DNA from: Salvelinus alpinus
Lineage: Eukaryota; Chordata; Actinopteri; Salmoniformes; Salmonidae
NCBI RefSeq assembly: GCF_045679555.1
Contig: NC_092090.1
Location: forward strand, 31,112,788 to 31,176,787
Reading direction: 5' to 3'
DNA length: 64,000 nt
Shown: positions 31,408 to 43,370 of the stretch, piece after piece
How positions within the stretch are numbered: the first letter of the stretch is position 1
Layout: the number at the start of each line of letters is the position of its first letter
Made by a program: the position numbers and the translations under genes
The notes under the pieces: model-generated
What the model was told of the DNA's origin: nothing
The model's database searches: none
Seen by the model: the letters and a program-made list of their open reading frames with translations, nothing else

Positions 31408-31612
31408 TGTAGCGGTCTAAGGCACTGCATCTCAGTGCAAGAGGTGTCACTACAGTTCCTGGTTCGAATCCAGGCTGTATCACATCCGGCCATGATTGGG
31501 AGTCCCATAGGGCGGCGCCCAACATCGTCCGAGTTTGGCCCGGGGTAGGCTGTCATTATAAATAATAATTTGTTCTTAACTGACTTGCCTAGTTAAATAA
31601 ATAAGTAAAATA
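31408..31612 (+). mobile_element. tRNA-derived salmonid SINE (SlmI-like)
   Basis: Pol III boxes are visible: A box TAGCGGTCTAAGGC at the start and B box GGTTCGAATCC at about 31461-31471. The core CATGATTGGGAGTCCCATAG follows, then the 3' tail TTCTTAACTGACTTGCCTAG and AAATAAATAAG. The head looks leucine-tRNA-like, which fits the SlmI family; the name is by memory. Confidence 0.8.
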
Positions 31613-31852
31613 TTTTGAGATTACCTTATAGGCTACTACTTAAGGCAGAGGTGTAAAGTAACTAATTACAAATATACTCTCGTTACTGTAAATGAGTACT
31701 TGTACTTTTTTGAGTTTTTTTTCAAAGTCATTAATTGTACTTCTACTATAGTGAACTTTCATTTAAGTACTCTTTCCAAAAACATTCACATGAAACGGAA
31801 GCATTGCATTGCAGGCAAATGCCAAATCTGGGGTGTAATCATTGCAGCGTGA

Positions 31853-31953
31853 GGCGGCTGGTAGTCTAGTGGTTAGTGCGTTGTGCCAGTAACTGAAAGG
31901 TTGCTGGATCGAATCCCCGAGCTGACAGGGTAAAAATCTGTCGTCCTCCCCTG
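31853..31953 (+). mobile_element. HpaI-type SINE, 5' part only
   Basis: GGCGGCTGGTAGTCTAGTGG...GGTTGCTGGATCGAATCC is the tRNA-like head of the HpaI family, ending after TCTGTCGTCCTCCCCTGA. The tail is lost. It lies about 330 bp upstream of the slc39a13 first exon. Confidence 0.75.
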
Positions 31954-32162
31954 ACTCAATTACAAAAAAAAAATTACGTTTCGTCTGTTGCAAAACGTTA
32001 GGCAACAGCAACCGTTTACTCTAAACGGCAATCGTGAGTTTCTATTGGGTAGGTCCGTCCCGTTTAAACGGTTTCCGTGATGAATAGACCCCAGAAACCT
32101 AAACTACATTTCATCCCTCCCTCGCATCCAAATCCGGACCATGATGTCAGGAATAAAAATAC

Positions 32163-32176
32163 ACTTCCGGTGACGT
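32163..32176. promoter_or_regulatory. ETS-CRE composite at the slc39a13 promoter
   Basis: ACTTCCGG (ETS, CCGGAAGT on the minus strand) directly abuts TGACGT (CRE/ATF half). It lies just upstream of the inferred first exon of slc39a13, with no TATA box, as usual for housekeeping promoters. Function inferred from motif and position only. Confidence 0.55.
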
Positions 32177-32199
32177 GGCTCCTCTGGAAAAGTGGAAAC

Positions 32200-32333
32200 C
32201 GTGGCAGGAATGTTGGCTGTAGCTAACAAGTAGTTATCTGCAGCATCAGCTGGAGAGTGGAACAGCAGCGCTAGCCTCACGGAGTTGGATGGCAGGGACA
32301 CACTGGTGCAAGAACTTCAGGAATCACAACAGG
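32200..32333 (+). other. slc39a13: slc39a13 non-coding exon 1 (approximate start) with uORF
   Basis: The donor AACAGG|GTAAAA lies at 32333/32334 and the start is only approximate. It carries an upstream ATG at 32289. Spliced to exon 2 (starting 33410), the upstream frame has 23 codons and ends in a TGA (33434-33436) that overlaps the main ATG (33433-33435). Confidence 0.55.
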
Positions 32334-33432
32334 GTAAAATATATTATCGTATTTTTAATGTCACATTACTTATGTAGTTTTTCTTCTAATATGACTGCGT
32401 GATTTTAGCATTCCAAACTAGCTGACTTCAACTTTCAAGGCTTGAATGCTAGGCTTGGTTAGTTAAGTTTGTTAGCGGAGTTTGTTTATAGACAGCCATT
32501 TGTGCGTCACGACCAGAACTTTCCAAGTAGCAGGGCGAATTAAATATAACTGATAGTCTGTTTTTTGGCAAAGTAAAAACAAAATTCACCTAACTAAATA
32601 CATGCGATGCATATCTAACGTAGCAGATACAGCTGTTGTTACAGTGAGTACATTGTAACTAACGTTAGCTGGCCTACAAATTGTTACAATTCATCAAAAT
32701 GTTACAATGTTTGGGCCTTTCCGGAACGTGTGCAACATTCGCTTGTGCTATGTCGTAACTTTTACTGCGCGAGCATCATACAACAAGATATCAGCATCCT
32801 ATATCTATCGTTGAAGTAAACATGCATTTAACTTGTTCCTGCAAGCCATGTTTGCGAAGTCTTCACAACAGCTTCCAACTTTTTAGTGTTGTCTTTCTCC
32901 CTTAAATTTGTGATTTTCGTCGACGTTGAACAGCACTCTGATGGACACATTCAAAATGCGACGCTGGCGTGTAGACAGGGTATCGTAGGCATTATCACAC
33001 ACAACCATATAAAGTTAATATACTAATATTTTTCTGAATTAAACGTCAACCATAGATATTTGGTTTAGTTCAAGTCAAGATGCTGTGAAATAGGGCCCCG
33101 TAGACACGTTTTCTTAGATATTAGCAGACCTAAGCAGTTGCTCATGGAGCACTTTTTCCATCTGTTTTGGTGGAATGACTACCCTACCAAGGGATTTATT
33201 TTGTCCTGTCCATTTTTAATCTATCGTCACCCATTACTGGTCACACACTATCACAACCTTAGCCTAAAATGTCTATACAAACTGTTCGGCAGTGAATGTG
33301 CAAACCATTTGTTTGAGAACGCATCTATGTTGAGTTAAGACAACATGCATTCTTATCTACATTCTATAATGACCTCTCCATCTTGCAACATTGTCCTTGT
33401 TGGTTGCAGGTACTCTCTGGAACGAGGGACGG

Positions 33433-36400
33433 ATGAAATCAGGAGGTGGTAGGCCCAGCTGGGCGTTGGCTGCACTGTTCACTGGTGTCGCCCTGCTGGT
33501 CGTCTCATCCAGAGGGGCGTCCAGTGGTAAGATGTCCCAGGCAGCCATGGCTCATGCCACAGCCACAGCCGCTGGATCAGGCCCAGGGCTTCCAGATGAG
33601 CTCCTAGGCTTCTGGGCCTTAGCTGACTTCTTTGCAAGTGAGCGTGCTGATGTCTGGCTCTGCTCTCTGGTTGGGTCTGTTGCTGTAGGACTCACTGGAA
33701 TTTTCCCCCTTCTTGTTATTCCTATTGAGGCAGGAGAGGCCCTCAAGACAGCGGGTAAGTTGTGACCTAAACTGATATGTGAGCCTTGCTGTTAGCCAGA
33801 CTAATGTAGGCCTTCTCTTTCTTCTGAAAATGAGCCACAATTGATAGGCCTCAATCACCACACACCTGTAATTAGACAGTCACTGTAGGCTACCTCAGGG
33901 TGACTTACCATTAGGCAGAAGAGGCAAATGCCTCACATTATCAAGGGGCTCTTGTGAGCTGGGCATAAATGTATCATAAAATATATTTTTAATTTGTTCT
34001 GCACCATTTTTTCTAAAGAGCCATTTAAATGTAGAGCAATAGCCCCTCTATTTTTCTCTGGTGAGGAAACTGCTGCTAATGAGATGAACCATGTGGTTTT
34101 GAACTCTGCCTGACCACACCCTTTTAAACACAGCCTTCAAGTAGAGTATATAGAGGCCACAGTCACTATTTAACCATGTGAGATACCGGTACAATTTATG
34201 TGCATATAGTGTTACAAACTGTTAAATTGGGGTCAAATGTCACTGATTCATTTGCACTTTTGGCTCACCCAAATCCTGCTGTGTTTGTTTTAGGACAAGT
34301 TTGTTTTAAATCAGTATTTTAATTTTTTTTGTTACTAGAGAAAGTAATTCTGAAGGTATCACTGACATAAGCCTAGATGGATAAATGTGTCAATGGAAAT
34401 GGTGCTGAATTGGATGTGTCCTCATTGCCATGCTGTATTCTAAACTCTCAAAGAAGAGAAACCAGGCCTCTGTATTGCATTTCAACACATCTCAGAAAAC
34501 ACAATTAACACTGAAGGGCACTGGCTTTTGCCTGTCCTGGTCCTTTGTGCTTATTAGTATTGGTAAGGAGAGATAAGTCAAATCACTAATGTCATCTTGT
34601 AATATCATAGCAATGGCAATTGCATTCTCTGAAGCTGTAAGTTCAGAAGTTAGAATTTATTGGATCCATTTTTTTTCCTATCGAGAAATAGCCCTACTGG
34701 GTAATTTCATTTCTTTAATTCAGTCATAGTCATCATTAAGTCATACTTCATGCAAAGATGAAAATGTTTAAATAGAAAAACATGTAATGGCTCTTAATTT
34801 GAAAGCTAGAAGTAGAAAATCATTTATTCCGTAGGTTTATTTTAAATGAAGCCTGTAAATGTTTTAGCTCAAACAGCGAAGAACCAGCAATTTTGTATGT
34901 CATGGATGATACAGCCTACCTCAACTAAACTTTTCATAATTACCATCTCTTTCTCTCTTGTTACTCTCTGTGTGTTTCCAGCTGGCTGTCGGAAGCTAAA
35001 GCAGCTTCTGAGCTTTGCCATTGGTGGTCTCTTGGGTGACGTGTTCCTCCACCTGCTCCCGGAGGCGTGGGCACATTCCCATTCCTGCAGCCCAGGTGGG
35101 TCAACGTTCTCTCTTAGGCACCCTCCTGTTCTTTCTATCCCCCATCCCTATCCCTCCTGGAGACATCCCCATTTTAAAACGCCTGTGCTTATTTCTCCCC
35201 ACCAGTATACCTCTTTTGACCCTTCACACAGACCAGTGGAATTCCTGTGTGTCCATAGGCTTGCTTATCACTTTTCTGACATGTCAGCAATGTTGTGAAG
35301 ATAGGCTGTTTGTGAAAACAGTTGATTTCGACACTTTTCAAGCTGACAGAGCCAGACAGGGAATGACAGATAACATTCCCAAGGTACCACATTTATCTTT
35401 TGAATAAGTGAACTTTGGAAGTGCAGATATTCTCGTCAGTTTAAAAAAGAGTCAAATATAGAATTTTACATTAACTCTTCAAAGCCGTTTTAGTGCAAAC
35501 ATATAAACTAAACTAAAATATAAATGCAACACTTTCAAAGGTTTTACTGAGTTACAGTTCATTAAAAAAAAATCATAATAATCTATAGATTTCACATGAC
35601 TAGGAATACAGATATGCAGTTATTGGTCACAGCTACCTTAAAAAAAAGTTACGGGAATGAGTCAGAAATCCAGTTAAATCCATGTAAACAGACATGCCTC
35701 TCTGTCATGTAGAGCAGTGTTTCCAAACTCCAGTACCCCAACAATATATATTTTTTTGTAACCCTGGAAAAGTACTATTCATGGCATTTCTATCTACAAC
35801 TATTGGCAACTGGATGTGGCCCAGGATTAAGTTTCCCTAACCTGAGGTCCTCTGGTTGTCATGTAGAAATACACTTTAAAATGCTTTGCTGACTTGTGAT
35901 GTCCTCAGTGGTGATGATGAGCAACCCTAAGCCATGCCTGCTTTCCACTGATCCATGTGGAAGGGGGTCACCATGCAATCCTAGAGAAAGTTTTCCAATT
36001 AGTTTGTCATCCCTGTTAAAATGGAGCCTCTCTCACACTGTATGTCTCTTCCATCCTCCCTGTGTTCAGACGAGAGCCAGCTCCACTACAGGACCCAGGG
36101 CCTGTGGGTTATCATGGGCATGCTGTCCTTCCTTCTCCTGGAGAATATGTTCCCAGATGAGAACAGCCAGGAGGACTCCATTGGTAACAGCCAGCATGTC
36201 CCTGTGAGTAGTTCAATGCTGTTGTATTATCCATGTTGTCTACATGAAATGAGGCGCAACAGAGTCAAGTCAACTCTTTAATAGACCAAAATGTATTTAA
36301 AGAAAGTGGCCATGTCTTTCCAAAGAAGGTGAATGTCACGCATGTAATTACACACCTCATCCCATATGCTGGAACCCTCATATATTTGTTTAGGTGTGTC

Positions 36401-39400
36401 CAGTGCAATGCTCTTTTTTTTTTTTTTTTTTTTTTAAATCTTTATTTTAACAGGGAAAACAGACTGAGACCTGGATCTCTTTTACGGCTGTGCCCTGTGT
36501 AAACATGTTGACATGTACAGTTTTAGACATACAGACAAGAACATTTCAAAACATACACAATTCAACAAAAACAATCACAGACAACATCATATTGATCCTC
36601 CATAAGCATTTTAAAATGGGCAAGGGACACCAGAGTGTCTAACTTAAGTTGGATCTGCAGTTTGTTCCATGAATAAGGTGCAAAGGAACTGAAGGCAGTC
36701 CTACCCAACTCTGTGGAGACCGCAGGAGTCTCTAATGTAATCCACATCTGTGATCTGGTTTTAAAATTAGTACATCTTGTGGAAATTAATGATGATATAT
36801 ATGGAGGTAGTTTTAAAAGAAGTGCTTTATAAATAAACAAGAGAGCATGTTGCTCTCGCCTCACAGATAGAGAGACCCAACCCACATGTTGATATAGGAT
36901 ACAGTGATGAGTTCTGTAACTATCACCCGTGATAAACCTGAGTGCACAATGGTAAATAGCATCCAGTGGTTTTAATGTGTTTGCCGATGCATGCATATAG
37001 ATAATATCACCATAATCTAAAACGGACATAAAAGTAGCCTGCACAATTTTTTTCCTATTTACAGAGGACAGACAAGCCCTGTTTCTGTAAAGGAATCCTA
37101 TCTTCAATTTGAGCTTTTTTCCCAATTCAGTAACATGTTTTTTAAAAGAAAGCCTATCATCTAACCATACCCCTAAGTATTTATATGCAGAGACCTTATT
37201 GATTTGAGTACCATCCAAGCTAGTGATTACAAATGTGTTTCTAACTGAGAGTTTAGACCTAGAAAAAAACATGACATTTGTTTTCTTAGCGTTTAAAACA
37301 AGTTTAAGCTGTAAAAGAGACCCCTGTAGTATCCTAAAATCAGACTCCAACTGCATTAAAGCTTGGTCCGCTGTTGGAGCAATAGAGTACATCACTGTGT
37401 CATCTGCATATAAATGGAATTTACAATATCTGACATCATCACCAATGTTGTTTATATAAAGTGAGAACAATAGTGGGCCAATTATTGAACCCTGAGGGAC
37501 CCCTTTAAGTAACTGTAAGGGGTCAGACTTGACCCCATCGACCACTGGTACCATAGTGGCACTACTCTTCCACGCAGTGGGGTGGCTAGTGGATCAGTTG
37601 GCTCTGTCTAGGGCTTTCTGTTTGGTCTGAGCTGGTCTTCAGTGGATAACTCTGATCTAAAATTAAACAAGGCACATTAGATCATCTTGTTTGATAATGT
37701 TGTTGCTGAAGAAACCACAATCAGTTTTTATTCTACTCTTCAGTGATGAATCATTAGCATTTTAACTTCAACATTCTGAATTTAAGCCATCTTAAGGTAA
37801 TGAATAAACAGTGCTGTAATGACACATTCTGGCTGAATGGGAATCTCCCAGAATGCTCTTGTTTATAACTTTTTATAAGTGGAGTTTGAGTCCAAATGGA
37901 AAATAAGTCTTGAGTCAAACAAATGTCATAAGCTAGGTTTCCATCCAATTTGTGAGATGTTCATGTGAATATCATAAAATATGCATTTAAAATAGTTTCT
38001 TTTTCACATTTTCCCACCAGAGGTTTGCTTCTATCAAACGGGTGTGTTGTGGATAAAAGGCTGTGATGCAGTGTACATAGAAACCACTTTGGTGCTAAAG
38101 TTTGTCATGTACCGACAAAGAAAAAACACCCTTTTAACTAGGAATGGAATGTCAGTTAAGAACAAATTCTTATTTACAGTGACGGCCAAACCCGTACGAC
38201 GCAGTGCCAATTGTGCGCCGCCCTATGGGACTCCCAATCAATTGGCAGCTAAACACAGATAATCTCACTAGCATACAAAATAAGTTCCTCAATATTTATT
38301 GGAAAGGAGCATTAAGCTCATGACTGCACCACCCTGTGAAGTTCATCATAACTTCTTTCATCTGAAGCCTAATAAACTGGGCAAGCTTTTTCTAGTTGTA
38401 GTAGGGGAACCATACAACATATCATTGCATGACTTCAAATTTACCTCGACATGATGGTAATTCTATCAACAATTGTGCAAGAAATTGTTTTCAACGCAAT
38501 TTGTTGCATAATTCATTTTACCGACAAAAAGATCCCACCTTGTCGTACAAGCAATAATGAAATTGTACCGACACTTCCTGTTTCCATCCCAGCTGTCGTG
38601 ATTTCTTTTTTTTGTATACGGTATAACTTTAATCTGGATGGAAACATGGTTACTGATGCAGGGACCCATTGTGCCATAGCCCTGAGTGTCTATCTGCTAG
38701 ACACGCTTGGGATCAAAGCTGTATTCTCTCTCTCCCCTCCATTTCTCTAATACCAGTGAGACCCTTTTTCATATGGGATTTGGTGTGGGTATTAGTGCAG
38801 AGTATTAGCTTCAGGATTCTTTTGATGTTTTGGCATATAGGGGTATGGAGTGGTTTTGGGTGGTGCATTTTCCCTGTCTGACAGTGTGGATTTAGATGAG
38901 TTGAGATGTTCTCTGCTCTGTAGATATGGGAGAGCTTCTTGTGGAGTATGTAAAACAGAGGTACACAACTGCAGTCTTTTGAAGGCCTTAATGTCTGTAG
39001 GCTTCCTTTTTTATCAATTTTATTTCACTGATATAGTCAACTCTAAGTTGCTGATGAAAACCAGCACTTTTAATCATACTGCATTTGTGATCCCATGTGC
39101 TAAAATGTTCTGTTATACAAGAGATAATTCTTAATTTAATTTCAGGTATTTCTGTTTCTTATGCTTGTGCCCCATACATCTCGCAAAAGGTGTGTGTGTA
39201 CCGCTTTCCTTTTCCTTCTCTTTTGCTCAGGAGGAGGAGGATTGGCATCCATGTCTGGGCTCATTCATTGTAGCTATTTATAGAGATGGGGAGGAAGCAG
39301 CTGCTACATCTACTTCAGAGAGTCCAGAGGAGTGTTCAGGGGTGGATAGTGAGACTCAGGGTAGATCAGTGCTCATTCCACAAATGGAGTCTTATTAAGC

Positions 39401-42400
39401 ATGTTTTGATGTTTTTATCAAGATGCCGCTACTATTCAATTCAGAGACATGGGTCATGAATCACGATCTCACCTGGTGTCACTCTCCCTCTCCGATTAAT
39501 TAACCAGCCCACTCACACATTAGGGGACAGATTGATATTTGAGACGATATGTACAGTTTGACTTCTTGCTTGTGGTGTGGTTACAAAAATAGAGAACATT
39601 TCCCAGCCACATTTAGAATACAGCAGGCTATTTCCCTCATTTAATTTGCCTATTAAATGCCTCCGTACTGTAAATGGCTCTAAACGAGGAAGGAACAGGG
39701 AAGTCAGCCCTGCTCTGGAAAGAAGAATGGCCTGAGGTAGAATGAGTTAGTTTTTTGTTCAAAGCACGCAAATTCAGTGGAAGATGTGACGACTGTGACA
39801 GGAATTTTAGGATGTAATGTGCAGTCAGTGGTTGGAGGAGAGAAGCTATGGGTGACATAAAAGAAACACAGTACTGTAGGTTGATTCAATGGAATGTATA
39901 TGTGTAGTGTACTATGTAAACCTTTGTATGCTATGGAATTTCCTGCTGATTGGGCTAATACCTGTTTTGTTTTTTTGTCACCCCTTCTCCTCAGACCTCC
40001 CATAGCTCAGACTCCAGTAGTGAGGCGTTGTCCCACATCAATGGGCACCATTCTGATACGTGGAGCTCGTCCTCCAAGACAAAAAGCAGCTTGCAGCAAG
40101 TGCCAAAGAAAATAAAGGTATGTTGGATCAAATGGGTGAAGTTTGTCTGATGGAATATTGTTCATTTTAACCAGCCATATGTAAATGACAAAAGGAAGAA
40201 GAATCTAGAAGTCTCCATTGCTTAAGAGCCACCAAAATGAAATCATCTGTACTAAGTAACCTCTTTAGCTTTATGTATATGACTTCAGTGTGAGTCAGCT
40301 GTGGGATCCTTTGAATGTTAACCTGTACAGACTTGGTTCTGTGTCTCTATCTGGCAGACGAGTGGGTACCTGAACCTGCTGGCCAACTGCATTGACAACT
40401 TCACCCATGGCCTGGCTGTGGCAGGGAGCTTCCTGGTCAGCAGGAAGGTGAGTTAGTCTGCAGAACAGTCTGTCCAGATGCTCTATATTAAATAGTCACC
40501 ATGTGTGGGTTTTTAATACATGTGAATGAAACCTAATAGCAGTTACTAATTTCAATGCAAACATTTCAACAAAATGCAACTTGGTCATAAACAATGCATA
40601 CAATACTTCAACATAGAGCCGACTTACTACAGACTAAATACAGTATGTTATGGAAGGTGGTTGTTTTGGCATTTGAGAGGCTTGTGCCCATGATTGGCAT
40701 AGGACCTAAACCCCTTGGCAGACTTGTAGATAGCTGTATCAGCTCTCACTTAGCCATACCATTCACTTTTCTCAGCTCAGTCCACTATGGGCATGATACT
40801 GCACCCCTGCTTAAGAGACTAGTTTCAACAACACAATTCTATGCTTTTAATACTAAGTACGGTATTGTCATTATTACAGAACAGAACATTGAGTCAGGAC
40901 TGTACATTGAATTCTACCTTGCTATTTTCTGATATAGAATAATGATTACATTACCCACGGTTGTGGGGGAGAAGGTCCAGCTGGAGAGGCATAAGGCTAA
41001 CAGCATGAGCCAAAGGGAGAGTTTGCCAGGGAGGAAGTAAACTAGCTAGATGTCTCTACATCGCTCACACACATGGGCATCCCACTTATTTTGGCTTCCA
41101 TCTGCACTCATATTTCTATATGCAGGCATGATGGTGTTTATCGAAGTATAAGCCCAGTTGGATGCATGAAAAAACATTGTCATGTATACACACTGTAATG
41201 TAGTACAGGAGAGGAGTTATCAGAGTTTGAGTAGTATAGAATCGGAAACACGTCTTGTACAGTATACATTTTGCAGAGCCTGATCAGAGACATGTTATGT
41301 GTATTTCCTGACAGGTTGGGTGTCTCACCACCTTTGCCATCCTGCTCCATGAAATCCCCCATGAGGTAAGTTCAAACTCGCTATTTTTGTGACCTATTTA
41401 TTTTAAATATTTTTTTTGTAACATACTTCATACCATTGAAAGCTAATTATGACAGTTTTGAGTCATGAATTGATTCAGTTCTAGTTGATATCCCCATCTT
41501 TTTTTGCTTACATAAATGTGCTCTGTGACGCATTGCTTATATGTGAATCTGTGACACATTGCTGACATGTTTGCTCATCTCTAGGTGGGTGACTTTGCCA
41601 TCCTGCTGCGTGCAGGGTTTGACCGCTGGAGTGCCGCCCGCATGCAGCTATCCACAGCCCTGGGAGGGGTGCTGGGGGCTTGTTTCGCCCTGTGTGCCCA
41701 GTCTCCCAGAGGGACAGGTGAGCCGCCTAGCATTCTCCATGTACAAAACAGCAGCAGAGCACTCAAACTACAGCTCCACACCAGGTGCTTGACTTGGACT
41801 GAAATAAGGAACAGTACTTATTTTGGATGCCGGTACTGTTTATAACTAGGTGCAAGAGATCCACAATACTTTTGATTTAATATTCTATAGGAGGTGCAGG
41901 AGCTAAAGCAGTAGACCATTAAGTGCTGGTACTCCGCTCCGGTGAGCTCCTGCCCATGTCGAGAACTGTCCACACCATTGGTATAGGCTATCAAGGAACC
42001 ATATAGACTTCAGTGCTTTGGCCTCCAAGCAGCATGAAAAGCTTTTTTAAATTAAGTCAAACCAAATGTCTCATTCATTCCACTTTATCCTGTGTAGAAA
42101 ATGCAACAGCGTGGATCTTACCATTCTCCTCGGGAGGCTTCCTGTACATAGCCCTGGTCAATGTGGTGCCTGACCTTCTGGAGGAGACTAGCCTCAGGTA
42201 TGTACACTGGTCAGTCTGGACAGCCACTGACCACCATGCAAATACCCACTAAGAGACTAAATATGCAGAGGGGAAAAAAGTGTTACACTAATATGAAAAT
42301 GAATGGGCAGACACTGAAGCAAAAAAAAAAACATCTGTTTTTCCAGACACTCCCTGTTGCAGATCCTGCTCCTGTGCTGTGGCATTGCCGTCATGGCCGT

Positions 42401-42422
42401 CTTGTCTGCCGTAGTGGATTGA
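33433..42422 (+). CDS. slc39a13: Zinc transporter ZIP13, nine coding exons
   Basis: ZIP13 is a SLC39 carrier of the Golgi/vesicle membrane that moves zinc out of secretory compartments into the cytosol; human loss causes a connective-tissue (Ehlers-Danlos-like) disorder. Coding exons: 33433-33754, 34982-35095, 36070-36203, 39995-40117, 40358-40447, 41315-41365, 41585-41717, 42098-42197 and 42347-42422, all GT/AG and in phase. The product is 380 aa (human about 371). A signal-like hydrophobic stretch lies at about 10-27 and TM1 at about 75-98 ([20 protein letters not shown]). TM2 carries [20 protein letters not shown]. The metal sites are DNFTHG (D244, H248) and HEIPHE (H273, E274, H277). A Ser/His-rich loop from exon 5 ([11 protein letters not shown]) separates TM3 and TM4. 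The end is SAVVD. Introns hold an antisense LINE and a MITE with a SINE fragment. Confidence 0.96.
35505..35680. repeat. Interspersed repeat remnant in slc39a13 intron
   Basis: Carries TAAATGCAACACTTTCAAAG, TTTTACTGAGTTACAGTTCA and TTTCACATGACTAGGAATAC, blocks I recognise as a dispersed salmonid repeat (a Tc1-type remnant). No clean ends seen. Confidence 0.45.
36414..37565 (-). mobile_element. LINE 3' half, antisense in slc39a13 intron
   Basis: An uninterrupted minus-strand frame, 37554-36562 (330 codons), encodes the C-terminal half of a non-LTR reverse transcriptase: [20 protein letters not shown], the YADDT catalytic box, then KYLGVWLDD and a long C-terminal part. It ends with AATAAA and a poly(A) tail, seen as 22 T at 36414-36435. 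This tail differs from the repeat-tailed LINE at 12.6 kb, so it is another family (Jockey/I/CR1 group; clade not certain). 5'-truncated; the open frame suggests a recent insertion. Confidence 0.85.
37931..38652. mobile_element. MITE with GGTTTCCATCCA ends, hosting a SINE piece
   Basis: The left end reads AGCTAGGTTTCCATCCAATT and the right end, on the minus strand, GTAACCATGTTTCCATCCAG. The interior is non-coding and is interrupted at 38132-38240 by the antisense 3' half of a tRNA SINE (AACAAATTCTTATTTACAGT, CCGCCCTATGGGACTCCCAA). Confidence 0.65.
39231..39400 (+). other. Candidate unlisted exon of slc39a13
   Basis: A strong polypyrimidine tract and TTTGCTCAG acceptor end at 39230. The frame that continues exon 4 in phase 0 stays open for 55 codons, rich in Glu, Ser and Thr ([20 protein letters not shown]), and ends in a TAA at 39396. 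No good donor keeps phase with exon 5, so it could only be an alternative terminal exon or chance. Weak. Confidence 0.25.
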
Positions 42423-43345
42423 GCTCAAAAGACAAGCTTGCTTTACCAAAATATAATTGAGAACATCACCGCAACATTCACTGGACTGGGAAGCAATGCC
42501 CCTTTCTATAAAGTTAAGTACTCAGATTGCACTCAATCGCCCTTTTTTTATATGGAACTGTTTTTAATACTCCACCTAGTGCCAAAACATCCTATCATCA
42601 GCATGGCCATCAACATGGAAGCGATCCGGCAATCAGAACGGCACCTTGAATCATACCTGCTTTTTCTATCAGGACTCTAGACCAACTGTGTCCACCTTGT
42701 CTGCTGATCTCTGACTACTGTCTGTGTGGACACTAATGTGCCAAACCCAGAGACAGACATTTTGAAATGGCAAGAGAGCTAAAGAAAGCTTATTGAAGCT
42801 TTCATGGAAGTAACTGGACTATCTGAGAGAATCAGACCATAATGGGGAGACACATACACATACTCGAACAGGTCTTATCACACACATATGAGCAGCTCAT
42901 GCATACTGTATAAACTTAATCTCACATACTAAAATGCATACACATTTCCTGAAATCCTCAAATTGTATGCTCATGTGTTGCTTTTTATTTGTTTTCCTCT
43001 TTCAGGCTATTTTATATTTATTGTATCTTATTGGTTTCTGTATCTGCTTGTACTGCCTAGTATTTATTGAAGTATTTCAGAAAGTAACATGGTGCAATGT
43101 TTTTGTCAAATTCTGTTACGATTTCCATCACACACACCATTTGCTTTTTGTGTAGGGTTAATCTGTTGCATTGATGTATATTCAAGCAAAAAGATGGTGT
43201 ATTTTTCAATTGTATACAATGCTAATTTTGATGATAAGAGAGACACTCAGACAGATATATTTGGAACTTCTTAATTATAATGAGAGCTTAATTGTTAAGG
43301 AAAATATGATTTAGAAATGTAATAAAATATTGTGCAAGATATTTT
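42423..43345 (+). other. slc39a13: slc39a13 3' UTR with poly(A) signal
   Basis: The AT-rich 3' UTR runs to an AATAAA at 43321-43326, so cleavage is expected near 43340. The next transposon begins at 43371. Confidence 0.7.
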
Positions 43346-43370
43346 TGTGTGGTCTTGATTTTACTATATA

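Noticed and set aside
31279-31556. 89- and 61-codon frames
   Set aside because: They run through the tRNA-derived SINE.
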